A DNA stretch of 64,000 bases from Phaseolus vulgaris (lineage: Eukaryota > Streptophyta > Magnoliopsida > Fabales > Fabaceae), in the NCBI RefSeq assembly GCF_000499845.2, contig NC_023756.2:34122763-34186762 (forward strand), in the 5' to 3' direction. The translations under genes and the position numbers were made by a program. Below the pieces are notes generated by a model, which was not told the DNA's origin, did not search any database, and worked only from the letters and a program-made list of their open reading frames with translations. Below are positions 22,401-34,045 of the stretch, in pieces. Positions within the stretch are counted from its first letter, which is position 1. Every line of letters begins with the position of its first letter.

Positions 22401-23133
22401 TCCAAGTCAAAATCCAATTCAAAATCCAATTTGGATTATTCAAAAATGTATCCAATCCATATCTAATTCATGTCCAAATTAAATGGATTGGACTTAAATT
22501 CCAAAAACATGATTTGGATTTGAGATAAATTCATTTAAATGGATTAAAAGTAATATGGATTTGGATAATTATGGATTGGATTTTGAAATTTTGATTTTTT
22601 GTCCACCATTAATGAGTGATGTGATCAATGTGATTGAAATTGTATTTTTTAATTGAAAAAATATAACTTTACACATTTATCCTTGTATTTAAAAATTGTT
22701 AAAAAATTATTTTGATTGATTATTTATGAATTATAATTTTTTTTGAATTAAAATATTATTTTCAACAATTGAAACATTATTTGTGTCTGAACTAACTTCG
22801 AAAAAATATAAATGATATAAAAAATTTGTACCATATTTATAATTGTTATAAACTTTATTTAGAACAAAATTGTAATTAAAAATTATTTATTTTTGAATCG
22901 TAATTTTATGCAATTAAAAGATTATTTTCAGTACTACTAGAACAAATTATTTCTTATAATAAATAATATTCCAGTGTTATAGCACACTGGTGATGATAGG
23001 TGACAAAAAATAATATAAAAAATACTCCCTCACTTGTCTAAACTCAATTTCCACATTAACAATAATCACCCACATCCAAATAGTGAATAAACCTCCAGAT
23101 AAGCATCCATTTTGGCATTGTTTTTTCTTCGAG
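22401..23133. other. AT-rich intergenic DNA
   Basis: Repeated aaatccaat / atggattgga phrases at 22410-22600, then plain AT-rich sequence. No gene or clear element recognised. Confidence 0.6.
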
Positions 23134-23138
23134 CAAAG

Positions 23139-23456
23139 TGTTGGAGATCCCACATCGACTAGAGATTAGAGCCTTTCATTGTATATAAGTGGGTGCAAAC
23201 CTCAACCCTATGAGCCGGTTTTATGGGGGTTGAGTTAGGCTTAAAGTCCACTTCGTAATATGGTATCAGAGCCATTTCGAGTCTATCCTAGCGAGTGTTT
23301 GTGTTGGGCCTATTGTGCCACCCGCTATCGAGCCGCTATCGGACCACCCATAATATATAGTCTCATGCACGAGTTGGTGGTCTCGGCGTGAGGGGGATGC
23401 GTTGGAGATCCCACATCGACTAGAGATTAGAGCCTTTCATTGTATATAAGTGGGTG
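23139..23456 (+). mobile_element. TRIM-like miniature retroelement
   Basis: 318 bp flanked by caaag (23134-23138 and 23457-23461). A 56-57-bp direct repeat lies at each end (23139-23195 and 23401-23456): ttggagatcccacatcgact...gtatataagtgggtg. After the first, at about 23262, lies tggtatcagagcc, a perfect initiator-tRNA-Met primer site. There is no coding capacity. The diverged paralogous segment at 32722 lacks it and reads straight across (gcaaagtgctagat). Confidence 0.8.
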
Positions 23457-23533
23457 CAAAGTGTCAGATCAAAGTTTTATGCAACATAAAATTCTATTCA
23501 GTTCAATTATTTTAAGCATCCATATAGCATGCT

Positions 23534-23716
23534 TTTTTATTTATAACTACTAGCTGTGTAAATTTAACATAGGCATCAACAACCTCGAAATTGAGTTTTA
23601 CCAAATATTAGCAAGAAAATTTACACCCTCGAACTGATTAAACAGTTCTGTATAGAACTTGTACGGTATTTACCAATATCACCAGATCCATGAATAGCGG
23701 TGATATGAACGGGTTA
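23534..23716 (-). pseudogene. TIR-NBS-type NB-ARC fragment, copy 1
   Basis: On the minus strand VHITAIHGSGDIGK (about 23711-23670) fits a P-loop (GxxxxGK). After a frameshift, KFYTELFNQFEGVNFLANI (about 23660-23605) fits the RNBS-A part of TIR-NBS-LRR immune receptors (typical F-x-G-x-x-F-L-x-N-V). The rest of the gene is absent. Very short, so this rests on two motifs in the right order and spacing, and on a second copy at 32941-33078. Confidence 0.5.
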
Positions 23717-24523
23717 TTATCATTTCCGATATCTTATACTAATTTGGTATCATAAAGTTATTATTTTATAACAATTAATTGTTTATCAAAGTGGGATTAC
23801 ATGAAAACAAGTAATAAAATTGTTTATTATTAATAATCGTATTGTTTGTATTTTAGATAGTTTTCTATAATGTTAACGTCTATTAATACTATATACAAAA
23901 ATATACTTTGACTAACGAAATTTTACAAAATATTGTATAATAGGTAAACATGTATTTAAAAAAAAAACAATTTAAGATAAAGAGGAAAGGAGCAACCTCA
24001 CATCTTGATACTTACATTACCATAATTGTTCCTCTCTCTTTCTTAAAATGCACACTTTCATTCTTCATCCTTCTAATAAAAGAGAAACCTCGTATCTTTA
24101 AGCATGTAAAACACATTCTATGGCCAAAATCTTTACAAATTGTGAGGAATACATGAACATGTGCTATGTCCATTTTAGAAAAGAACGTGACTCTTAATAA
24201 GTGAGTATGATTTCTTTTACATGCATTGAGAAGTAGCATTTGGAATTTAAATGTCACTACTCTTTTGCTGTTAAACATAATTTAGCTTGTCACAGTTTAT
24301 TGTTTTTAGATCTCTCTTTTTCCCCTACATGGACACATTATACTCAAAGAGGAGGATACAAAAAAGTTGAAAAGATAAAACAAAACTATGTTAAATTTTC
24401 ATTCAAAATCGAGAAGTTAAATATTGGGACTGCAATTCCTCTCCCTTAGACCTGTAAATCCTTTGCCCTTTTTCCTTCTCTCCCTCTCAATTTTAACATA
24501 AACAAAGTAACAGTTTCAAATTC
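23717..24523. other. Upstream region of the PPR gene
   Basis: AT-rich, with no gene recognised. A pyrimidine-rich tract (24448-24490) lies just before the PPR start and would fit a 5' UTR. No reliable TATA box chosen. Confidence 0.5.
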
Positions 24524-26545
24524 ATGAATTTAATTCCTCCATTAACTCAGCAGTTTCCTAAGTTACAAGCCTTGGTTTCTTCAATTAGAAAATCATCGGG
24601 GTCCCCACAAAACCCAGTTATTGTTTTGGAACTTCTGGGCAAAGCGCTAGACCAAAACCCAGATATCAAAACATTGAAAAATGTGCATTCCAAGGTTTTT
24701 AATCTCAGTTTTCACGAAAACCCATCTCTGGGAATCAAACTTATGCGGGCTTATGCCGCCTGTGGAGAACCTGGGTTGGCACGCAAGGTGTTTGATGGAA
24801 TTCCTGAGAGGAATGTTATTTTCTATAATGTCATGATCAGAAGCTATGTGAATAACCATTGGTACAATGATGCATTGCTTGTTTTCAGGGACATGGTTGG
24901 TGATGGATTTAGTCCTGATAACTATACTTACCCTTGTGTTTTGAAGGCTTGCTCTTGCTCTGACAATGCGAGAATCGGGTTTCAGCTTCATGGAGCTGTG
25001 TTTAAGGTTGGGTTTGACTTGAATTTATTTGTAGGAAATGGTCTCATTGCGTTGTACGGGAAATGTGGTTGCTTGCTGGAGGCACGGCGTGTTCTTGATG
25101 AAATGCCAAGTAGGGATGTTGTTTCATGGAACTCAATGGTTGCTGGATATGTGCAGAATATGCGGTTTGATGACGCGCTGGAGATCTGCCGAGAAATGGA
25201 GTGTTTGAGGCAGAAACCGGATGCAGGTACAATGGCTAGTCTCCTGCCTGCAGTAACTGACACTTCATCAGAAAATATTTCATATGTTGAGCAGATGTTT
25301 GTGAATTTGGAGAAGAAAAATTTGGTCTCATGGAACGTGATGCTTACTGTGTATATGAAAAACTCAATGCCTGAAAAGGCTGTTGATCTTTATTTACAAA
25401 TGGAGAAATGTGAAGTGGAACCAGATGCAATCACTTGTGCTAGTGTACTTCCAGCATGTGGCGATCTTTCAGCTTTGTTGTTAGGAAGGAGGATTCATGA
25501 ATATGTTGAGAGGAAGAAGCTATGTCCAAATTTGCTTCTGGAGAATTCATTGATAGACATGTATGCTAGGTGTGGATGTCTAGAAGATGCGAAAAGAGTG
25601 TTTGACAGAATGAAGTTTCGTGACGTTGCATCATGGACTTCATTGATATCTGCCTACGGTATGACTGGACAAGGCTATAATGCTGTGGCACTCTTTACTG
25701 AAATGCTAAATTCAGGTCAAAGTCCAGATTTCATTGCCTTTGTGGCAATTCTATCAGCTTGTAGCCATTCAGGATTATACAATGAAGGGAAGTTTTACTT
25801 TAAGCAGATGACAGACGACTACAGAATAACACCAAGAATTGAACACTTTGCTTGTTTGGTTGATCTTTTAGGACGATCTGGACGAGTAGATGAAGCCTAT
25901 AATTTCATCAAACAGATGCCAATGAAGCCTAATGAAAGAGTTTGGGGGGCACTGCTTAGTTCGTGTCGGGTGTACTCCAAAATGGATATTGGGCTTATAG
26001 CTGCTGACGAACTACTTCAGTTGGCTCCTGAACAATCAGGCTACTATGTGTTGTTATCTAATATTTATGCAAAGGCTGGTAGATGGACAGAAGTAACAGC
26101 TATTCGGTCACTAATGAAGAGAAGAAAAATTCGAAAAATGCCTGGGATCAGCAATGTTGAACTGAATAATCAGGTCCACACCTTTCTTGCAGGCGACATG
26201 TCACACCCACAGTCAAAGGAGATATATGAAGAGCTAAGTGTGCTGGTAGGGAAGATGAAAGAGTTAGGATACGTCCCTGAGACTGATTCTGCTCTTCATG
26301 ACGTGGAGGAGGAGGATAAAGAATGCCATCTAGCTGTTCACAGCGAAAAGTTAGCTATTGTGTTTGCTATTTTGAATACCCGAGAGTTTCCAATCAGAAT
26401 TACCAAAAACCTCCGTGTTTGTGGAGATTGTCATATTGCTATCAAGCTTATCTCCAAGATAGTTCAACGTGAAATTGTCGTCAGGGACACCAATCGATTC
26501 CATCATTTTAAGGATGGTATATGCTCTTGTTGTGATTATTGGTGA
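24524..26545 (+). CDS. PLS-class pentatricopeptide repeat protein with E and DYW domains
   Basis: Intact, intronless, 673 aa. Tandem PPR motifs of the P, L and S types run from about residue 70 to 480 (for example ARKVFDGIPERNVIFYNVMI, DVVSWNSMVAGYVQN, NLLLENSLIDMYARCGCLEDA). An E region follows (about 485-570, VWGALLSSCRV..., YYVLLSNIYAKAGRW), then a DYW domain at 582-673. The DYW domain keeps the deaminase-like HSEKLA (606-611) and CGDCH (633-637) and ends CSCCDYW, where most members have CSCGDYW. PLS-DYW proteins bind organellar transcripts and perform C-to-U editing (established knowledge), so it probably acts in mitochondria or plastids; the N-terminus gives no clear target signal. From memory it resembles Arabidopsis AT3G49142, which needs a search. 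First in-frame ATG used. Confidence 0.96.
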   Translation: MNLIPPLTQQFPKLQALVSSIRKSSGSPQNPVIVLELLGKALDQNPDIKTLKNVHSKVFNLSFHENPSLGIKLMRAYAACGEPGLARKVFDGIPERNVIFYNVMIRSYVNNHWYNDALLVFRDMVGDGFSPDNYTYPCVLKACSCSDNARIGFQLHGAVFKVGFDLNLFVGNGLIALYGKCGCLLEARRVLDEMPSRDVVSWNSMVAGYVQNMRFDDALEICREMECLRQKPDAGTMASLLPAVTDTSSENISYVEQMFVNLEKKNLVSWNVMLTVYMKNSMPEKAVDLYLQMEKCEVEPDAITCASVLPACGDLSALLLGRRIHEYVERKKLCPNLLLENSLIDMYARCGCLEDAKRVFDRMKFRDVASWTSLISAYGMTGQGYNAVALFTEMLNSGQSPDFIAFVAILSACSHSGLYNEGKFYFKQMTDDYRITPRIEHFACLVDLLGRSGRVDEAYNFIKQMPMKPNERVWGALLSSCRVYSKMDIGLIAADELLQLAPEQSGYYVLLSNIYAKAGRWTEVTAIRSLMKRRKIRKMPGISNVELNNQVHTFLAGDMSHPQSKEIYEELSVLVGKMKELGYVPETDSALHDVEEEDKECHLAVHSEKLAIVFAILNTREFPIRITKNLRVCGDCHIAIKLISKIVQREIVVRDTNRFHHFKDGICSCCDYW

Positions 26546-27388
26546 AGCTACTTCAGGCTGATTATTGTTGGAGAGAACTACAATTTTGACAACTTCAAGG
26601 GTTTCTATATATGATGGTGGATAATGCTGTTATTTCTTAATTTTTTGATACATCGGAGGAACAAGAACTTGGGTAGAAGGAGGTAATAAATGTTGTAAAA
26701 GGAGATGGATTCTACAACATCATGACACTCCGATGTTACCAATTGGAAATGGTATTAGTTAGCTTCCTCTATGATTGTAACAACAAAAAGATCCTTTTGA
26801 TGCAGGACAATGTATTTTAGTTGTCATTGATTTGTCTTGCTAGATAAGGCAGAACCTTTGTTGTTCTTATACGTTACATTGTCACCAGGTTATTTGAAGG
26901 TTGCAATATTTACATTGGCGATGGCTTTAGGGACAATGCTGTTCTAAAATTAGGTGACAAAGGTATATTTTCCTATTGGCTTTCGCTTTCTTAAAGCCTT
27001 TCACTTGCATTCAAAATAATGACCAATTAGGATAGTCTTCTCATAAGTATTTATAGAAGAAGAAAATATGGAGTTAAAATGAATCAAACTTCAGTAAGTT
27101 AAAAGCTAATTTTGTAGCATAATTTGATTTTAAATAGAGCAAAGTATGTCCAAACTGAGCCAAATTCATTTTGTAGGAACCTTTTCCAATTGGCAACAGT
27201 AACTTCAGTTTTAGTTACTGAAACTCAAGGTTTTGGATCTTGGACATGAAGAAGCAAATTAAGAATTAAAGAAAGGAGAGATTGTCGTCTTGGGCATGTT
27301 ACTGATCAGTTTTTTATGAGGTTCTAGGTCTACCCAGACGCAAATGACTAACTATCAATACAAGGAACCTTGATGTTGTCAATTCTGA
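26546..27388 (+). other. PPR 3' UTR and intergenic DNA
   Basis: A possible polyadenylation signal aataaa lies at 26685-26690. Beyond it is AT-rich sequence without a supported gene. Confidence 0.5.
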
Positions 27389-27593
27389 CCAAAAACTATT
27401 GTTAACAGAGTTCGGCCAATTTAGCTTAATCTCCGAGCACAGCTGAAACAACCCACTTTTATTATTATGGGAGAAGATATTATAAATTGGGATATATAAC
27501 AGTAAAGGAGGAGAGTTTAATTTATAACCCTCAAACCTCCTTCCCAACAATGAACCTACCGATGTGGGACTTGGGATTAAGTCAAAATCAACA
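27389..27593 (-). mobile_element. Tork-like copia B, 3' LTR (truncated)
   Basis: About 205 bp matching the inner part of the LTR at 29996-30316 (gagttcggccaattta, cccacttttattattatggg, ccgatgtgggactt). The match stops left of about 27389, so roughly 110 bp of the outer LTR end is missing. To the right, minus-strand purines (taagccaaggtggagatt) form the polypurine tract. Confidence 0.85.
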
Positions 27594-27700
27594 AATCTCC
27601 ACCTTGGCTTAATTTCAAGTCCTACCTAATACAAATCTTCTCAAAACATAACAAAAACAAACTTTACAGTGCTTCAAATTTGCGCCTTCGGGCGCCAACT

Positions 27701-29051
27701 TCAAATGTGCAAGATATTAACCAAGTCTAAACAATGTTCAAACTTGGCCCTTATAACCACCTTGGTGAGCATATCTGCAAGATTCTCCGTAGTGTGAATC
27801 TTCTCGAGAACAATCTCCTCTTCTTCGAGAATCTCACGCACAAAGTGATAATGAACATCAATGTGCTTCGTCCGTGCATGAAAGACTTGATTCTTTGCTA
27901 AATGAATAGCACTCTGACTGTCAGAATATAACTCAAGTTGTTTCTGACCAACTCCCAAGTCTTTAAGCAACCCATGAAACCAAATTGCTTCCTTCACAGC
28001 CTTTGTAATCTCCATATACTCTGCCTCTGTCGTAGACAAAGCCACCGTAGACTGCAAGGTAGACTTCCAACTAACTGGCGCTTTTGCTAAAGTGAACAAA
28101 TAGCCAGTAGTAGACCGTCGCTTATCCAAATCACCTGCATAATCAGAATCACAATATCCAACTATGGCATACCTGCAAGAACGGATCACTCTTGTATTCT
28201 CCTCCATTGTCTGTTCAGAGAACCTTAATCTTCCTTTCTGTCTGGTTTTCAACTTGAGCTTTCCACTTAAGGAAAATTTCAAGCACATCATTTTTGTTCT
28301 TCATAGTAAACACCCAAACTCTCTTGGAAAAATCATCCACAAAAGTGACAAAATAATGCCTACCTCCGATTGACGGAGTCTTGGCAGGTCCCCACACATC
28401 TGAATGCACATAATCCAGAATACCCTTGGTATTGTGAATTGTAGTGCCAAACTTCACTCTTCGTTGTTTTCCCAGAACACAATGCTCACAAAATTCAAGT
28501 TTGCAAGCCTTCGTACCTTTCAACAATCCCTGCTTGGTAAGAATTTGCAAGGATTTCTCTCCAGCATGTCCCAACCTCATATGCCACAACTTCGTTGCCT
28601 CAGCATCCTTCTTAGAGCTAGAAGTTGTTGTCGCTACTGTCCCCACCACTGTACTACCTTGATAGTAATACAGATTGTTCTTCCTCACGCCTTTCAACAT
28701 CACCAGTGCTCCTGAAGTTGCTTTAAGAATTCCATCTCGCATCGTCACAACTAGGCCTTTAGATTCTAAAGCCCCCAATGAGATGAGATTCTTCTTCAAC
28801 TTTGGCACGTACCGTACATCCCGCAAAATTCTGGTGGATCCATCATGATTTCGCAACTTGATTGAACCTATCCCAGCTGTCTTACATGGATTATCATTAC
28901 CCATGTAAACAACCCTGCCATCAAGTTCTTCAAATTCAAAGAACCATTCTCGAATGGGACACATATGATAGGTACAACCTGAATCCAATATCCACTCATC
29001 TGGATACGATGATGCTGAAAGCGAGACAATTAAAGAGATATCTGATTCCAC
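27701..29051 (-). pseudogene. Copia B protease-integrase joined to RNase H by internal deletion
   Basis: Read leftward. The protease region is near 28995 (WILDSGCTYHMC), then LISLGALESKGLV, then the HHCC integrase N-terminus (LWHMRLGHAGEKSLQILTKQ, CEHCVLGKQ), then the integrase core start (HSDVWGPAKTPSIGGRHYF). A frameshift follows near 28216; the other frame still reads [14 protein letters not shown]. At about 28170 it jumps to RNase [55 protein letters not shown], ending at 27701. The rest of integrase and all of reverse transcriptase are gone. Motif style fits the Tork/Tnt1 group. Confidence 0.9.
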
Positions 29052-29057
29052 ATCACT

Positions 29058-29912
29058 TTTGCATTCTGCAACATTTGCATCTTGCGGAACCTTCCCTTTC
29101 TTCTGCAGTTTTGGACAGTCTTTCTTCTAGTGTCCTTTCTCATGACAAAAAGCACACTCATCTTTGGCAACGGCTCGACCTTTAGACTTAGACCTCCCTC
29201 TTCTCCCCTTTGTTTGGCTTTGCTGACGACCTCTTGCCACCAATGCTTCTTTTGATGTCATTGATTTGGTTTTCATCCTATACTGCTTTCTCAATTCATG
29301 ACTATATAAAGCAGAACAAACAGCATCTAACGACACATTCTCCTTCCCGTGAAGGAACGTAGTCTCCAAATGTTCAAATTCATCAGGAAGAGAAGATAAC
29401 AACATCAAAGCCAAATCCTCATCCTCAAACTTCACATCTAAATTCAACTGGTCTGCTACTAATTGATTAAACATAGTGATGTGTGCATTCATAGTAGTAC
29501 CTTGTTGGTAGTCAAATCGGAACAACCTTTTCTTCATCAAGAGCTTGTTCTGACCATTCTTCTTCAGAAACTTGTCCTCCAATGCCTTCCACAGTTTGTG
29601 TGCAGAAGTCTCGTTTTTTACAGCATACTTCTGCTCTATTGACAGGCAGGATCGAATAGTTATGCATGCCAACCGGTTGATTATGCTCCAGTCTTTCTCC
29701 TCTACCTCTTCTGGTTTCTCTCCTTTGATAGAAATATCAAGACCCTGCTGAAAAAGAGAGTCCAAGACCTCTCCTTGCCACATGCCAAAATGTCCAGTGC
29801 CATCAAATATTTCCACCGCTAATTTCAAAGTGGACACTGGGAACCTCGACCATGATGACGAGGAGCCCGACACTTTGGATACATCCTTCGCTTCTTCTTC
29901 TTGATTTGCCAT
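29058..29912 (-). pseudogene. Copia B gag
   Basis: Starts MANQEEEAKDVSKVSG at 29912. Contains the copia gag core (VEIFDGTGHFGMWQGEVLDS, KLWKALEDKF, LLSSLPDEFEHLETTFLHG), a basic stretch and a zinc knuckle CAFCHEKGH-x-KKDC. The x is a TAG stop where tryptophan is usual, at about 29127, so gag is cut within the knuckle. The downstream reading KKDCPKLQKKKGK continues in frame. Expected role: capsid and RNA packaging. Confidence 0.9.
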
Positions 29913-29976
29913 TACAAACTCAAAATATAATATTCAATATTACAAATAATTTCAAACAACCCAAGGGCGAACCTTC

Positions 29977-29990
29977 GGCTCTTGATACCA
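29977..29990 (-). promoter_or_regulatory. Copia B primer binding site
   Basis: Minus strand TGGTATCAAGAGCC, close to the initiator-Met-tRNA site, five bases from the 5' LTR. Confidence 0.75.
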
Positions 29991-29995
29991 CTTTT

Positions 29996-30316
29996 TGCAA
30001 AAAGCGGGTAATTTTCCCACTAAAACAGAACCCTAACAGAGCTACCCGACAAATAATATTGAATAAACAGAGCGGAATAATAAAAGAGATAAAGAGGAAA
30101 AAACACACCAGAAAAATTGTTAACGGAGTTCGGCCAATTTAACCTAATCTCCGAGTACAGCTGAAACAACCCACTTTTATTATTATGGGAGAAAATAATA
30201 TTACAAATTGGGATATATAAAAGTGAATGAGGAAAGTTTAATTTATAACCCTCTAACCTCCTTTCCAAACAATGACCCCACCGATGTGGGACTTAAGATT
30301 AAGCCAAAATCAACCA
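29996..30316 (-). mobile_element. Copia B 5' LTR
   Basis: 321 bp, plus-strand view TGCAAAAAGCGGG...AATCAACCA, adjacent to the primer site. The inner part matches 27389-27593. The whole element spans about 27389-30316 on the minus strand. Confidence 0.85.
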
Positions 30317-32715
30317 GAAATCTTCTATAAATGTATGAAGTGGAAGCAATTACCACTACCATGTAATGTTGTTTTCATTTTCTGAAAATGAAAACAAAAC
30401 ATAGGGAATGTCAGGACAATTGTTTACAGGCCTTTAAGGTTAACTGTGGAGAATTGTTAGAAGTTATATATTTCCAATGATGTTTATATTCAGGGTAGGC
30501 AATACTTGGCAAGACTGAGTGAAATTTATTAATTATAGCAACTTTTACCACTAATGACATAATTCCGTATCATATTCTTCTATGATTGACAATCAAGAAA
30601 AGGAAAAAGGTTGTGATTCTATGGTGGTAACTGCACTTCAAGAAGACAATAATAGTGGACAAGTGGAGCCTAGAACTGGTGGCAACAAAGGAATTGCATG
30701 CGGAGTTGCTCAAGAAAAAGGAAATATTGATGTGAGAAGGAAGATAAAACAAAAGTATTCTTCTAATACTGTTTTTAATATTTTTCTTGATGTTGTATTT
30801 TTGTTCTTAACTTTTGACCTTTTTAAGCTTCATTTGATTTCACTACTTTTTAATTTTTATTAGTATGCACCACAAATGATGAATTGAAGATTTTGAGTCA
30901 ATGATGATCCTTACTTTTGTTATATTTAGTTTTATTAAGATTGAGAGAGAAGTGAAAGAATTTATGTGAAGATAAATTTTGTAATTGCTGAAGAGTAACC
31001 AAGTACAAAATGTATATAAAGCTATCTTACTAACTAATCTGAAACAATGCTTACTGATCTGAAACAAACATAACAGAATACAAGAGAACATCTAACTACC
31101 TGTAACAGACCCAACTAACAGTTAGAAAGTTAAAAGTGTAATCACAATAAACAATAAAAAGTTAGAACATCTTTGCAACGTTTTACACAGCTCCCCTACC
31201 TTTCCTCTAAACAATAAAAAAAAAGTGTAATCACTTTGTTTTATATCTATTTCCGAAGTCTTTAAGTGGTTCAGTTCCCATTTTTATTGTTCCTATTTAA
31301 GTTTTTTTGGCAAAATTAACTAAATGAGAAATACGATGAGAATGATTATTTGTTCAACCATAGGTTTGTTACGTGGAGTTCCTTAATGTGAACCAATTTT
31401 AAGAATAGTTACATTGAATTTCCTTTAGTTAATTTTTTCATCATTAGCTGCACATGGCTAACGCCAGTAAAAAGAACATGCATGGTGGAAAGAAAGAATA
31501 AAAAAAGGTATTCTTCTAATATCTTCATTTTGAAGTACAGAATTTTTTGTTTCGAATATGATTAGAACTTATGTTTAAATTAATTTCAGTAGTGGATATG
31601 TGCGAAAATACGTGTCATGATGTGTGAAAATGACTCTTGGTCGTAGTCAAAGAAGAACTAAGATGTTTTATCACTGCTTCATGTGCCCAATGGTCCTGGA
31701 CTATATTCAATAGCCTGATAATATAGTCATTTTGATGCACAGTTGAAATTTTTAATCATGAGAAGAGACAGAGATGGGGAATGAGCATCATTGTGATAAA
31801 AATAATAGTAGTTGTAATTAATTTCTTCGTGGTTTGAGTGTTTATGAAATTTTTCAGTATGTAATTAATTGTTGCTGCTTTGTCTTGTAGGTTGATCATT
31901 CTAGATTTCTTTGTTCTGTGGCCTCTGTTCATATAATAATAGATTGATGAGCTAATCTTTACCATATAAAATATATCTATGATACTTTGTGACTATTTTC
32001 TATGTATATGCATTGCATCTTTCAAATGTTTTTAAGTTTTATGTATGCAGTGTTAGGTTTTAATCATTTGATCCTTTAATAAAAGAAAAATTTAGAATTA
32101 GGAATTAGAAATGAGTGTATGGTAAGTAGTGAGTTAGAATGGTAAGCAGTGATTGGCAATGGTGTTTAGGTGGCAGAGGATATGAATGTGAGTTAGAAAT
32201 GAGGTGTTTAGTTTATTGCAGAAACACTTATTTTAAGTTTAACCAAACAACATTATATCTTAAATTGTCATTATATTAGTGAATTATTGCAAATCAAAGT
32301 GAATTATCTCTTTAGATGAAATGTGATTTTATTATGAGCTGCAATATAAATTTATTATATTACATGTCCAAGGAAGTTTGAAATATTGGATATTGAAAAT
32401 GTCTTGGGTCATTGTTTTGTTTTCTCAACTATAGTATTATCTGCTTCTTCACTTGTACTCATAAGTTCTTGGTTTATTTTAATCTTGCAATGAGTTGTAT
32501 GTTTCTCTCACACACAATCAAGTTACATGCCTATTGCTATAATGCTATTTGAAGATCTATTAGTATTGACGCAACACTTCTATATTGTTCTGAATATCTT
32601 TTCTTTTAGAATTTGGAAGCCATATTGAACTTTTATTTCCTTTTCTTATATGCGTTTGTTTAATACCGGTGTTGGTCTATTTTTCACTAAACCTCAAATT
32701 AATGAAATTTAGCAG
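30317..32715. other. AT-rich intergenic DNA with a possible LTR relic
   Basis: No supported gene. At about 30930-31130 the minus strand reads like a copia LTR (ctttatatacattttgtact as TATA region), but neither ends nor target duplication could be set. A phrase near 30740 (agtattcttctaatac) recurs near 31510. Confidence 0.4.
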
Positions 32716-32721
32716 TGGCAG

Positions 32722-33078
32722 CAAAGTGCTAGATACAAGTTTTATGCAACATAAGACTGTCAGTTCAATTCTTTTAAGCATCCCATGTAGTATGTATTAT
32801 ATAGTAATGATTAAGCTGCTGTAAAATCAACAACAACATGAACTAAAAAAATACTGTTTTGGAGAAGTCTACTTTTTTCACTCTAAGGATTCCTATGTAA
32901 ATATTTCCCTATGCAATATGTTTTCCACAATAATACCAACTCAATTGAATTTTACATAACATCAGCAAAAAAAAAAGGGCACCCTCAAATTCATTAAAAC
33001 AGTTCTGCAAAGAACTTGCAGAAGTACTGTTTTACCAATATCACCGGATTCATGCATAGCTACGATGTGAACAGGGGT
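32722..33078 (-). pseudogene. TIR-NBS-type fragment, copy 2, in a segment paralogous to 23134-23716
   Basis: The segment begins gcaaagtgctagatacaag and shares with 23457-23716 the phrases ttttatgcaacataa, cagttcaatt and ttaccaatatcaccgg. On the minus strand VHIVAMHESGDIGKTVLLQV (about 33073-33014) is a P-loop that keeps GKT but has glutamate at the first glycine. After a frameshift, NEFEGALFFFADVM matches the RNBS-A position of copy 1. It lacks the TRIM-like insertion. Confidence 0.5.
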
Positions 33079-34045
33079 TCATACCCAATTTTAAATGCTA
33101 AGGTTAGCTCGAGTTCCTTCCAAGCTAGGAAAACAAATATTAACTTTTTTCTTGTGAAGATAAAGAAACAGTTTCTATTTTCTCTACTATTTGGTATTTC
33201 ATTCAATCAAAGTATCACCATTTTTATTCCTTTTTCTACACTTCTTCCAAGTGCAGATTGGTGATCGTTTTCCTAGCAGTTCAGATCCTCCCTTCACCAC
33301 CCTCATGCAAATCCTCTTCAAGTTCTTAACTACTCCTCTTATTACAGGTCACTTACCCGGTTAACTTTTAGATCCAGCTTTACCCTGTTGCCAAGAGCAG
33401 TTTTTGGATAGAAATCCGATCAAAATGCAAAATTTATCTGGGAACTGTGACTTGTCCTAATAATTTTCATGAATCTGTGATGTAAACAAATGCCCAATTT
33501 CGTTAGCTCTTCTAAACACAGTTTATTTATTATATAGTGAACAAAAGAAGCAAGGAAATGAATTTCTACTTAGGGAAAGAAAGCAATTTAACTTCGCTAT
33601 AAATAAAGTGAACTAGTCGAGAATAGCATTCTTGAAATTTAGATGAACAGAACACAATATCAATACTAAGGAAATTTCTGCAGAAACTCAACTTTGTTTT
33701 GAACGCATGACTCTCAACAGAATGATTATAGGCATCACCAATGAAAGTGTGGAAGGACAAAAGAAACTTTGTGGGACCCACATCCAATCCATCAGATTGA
33801 GAAAGAAGAGGGAACAATGATTGGCTTATACCATGTAAAACTGAAGTATACTCTTATTTCTATACACTTCATTTTTATTAGGAACATTTACATTATTTTA
33901 TTAACATACTCTTCCTTTAATCTTTTGCACAACTAATTAAACTATTGTTTTAACATTCTTTCTTTTAATTTTATTTTCTATTAAAAACCAAGCATAAACA
34001 TCTTTTTTTTATATCTTTTTTCCTAAACAAATCATTCCATTAGTA
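33079..34045. other. Intergenic DNA
   Basis: No gene recognised. AT-rich with short chance ORFs. Confidence 0.5.

Noticed and set aside
26895..26975. IYIGDGFRDNAVLKLGDKG on the plus strand, looks like a phosphatase exon
   Set aside because: Only about 25 codons, no neighbouring exons or further motif; too little to call a gene.
29977..29990. tRNA-like matches at retroelement primer sites
   Set aside because: They are 12-18-base primer complements, not tRNA genes; no cloverleaf found in the window.
30582..30863. 93-codon plus-strand ORF
   Set aside because: No recognisable domain; the C-terminal half is hydrophobic, low-complexity AT-rich coding; probably chance.
30930..31130. Possible solo LTR on the minus strand
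   Set aside because: TATA-like and LTR-like composition, but no TG/CA ends with matching target copies could be found.
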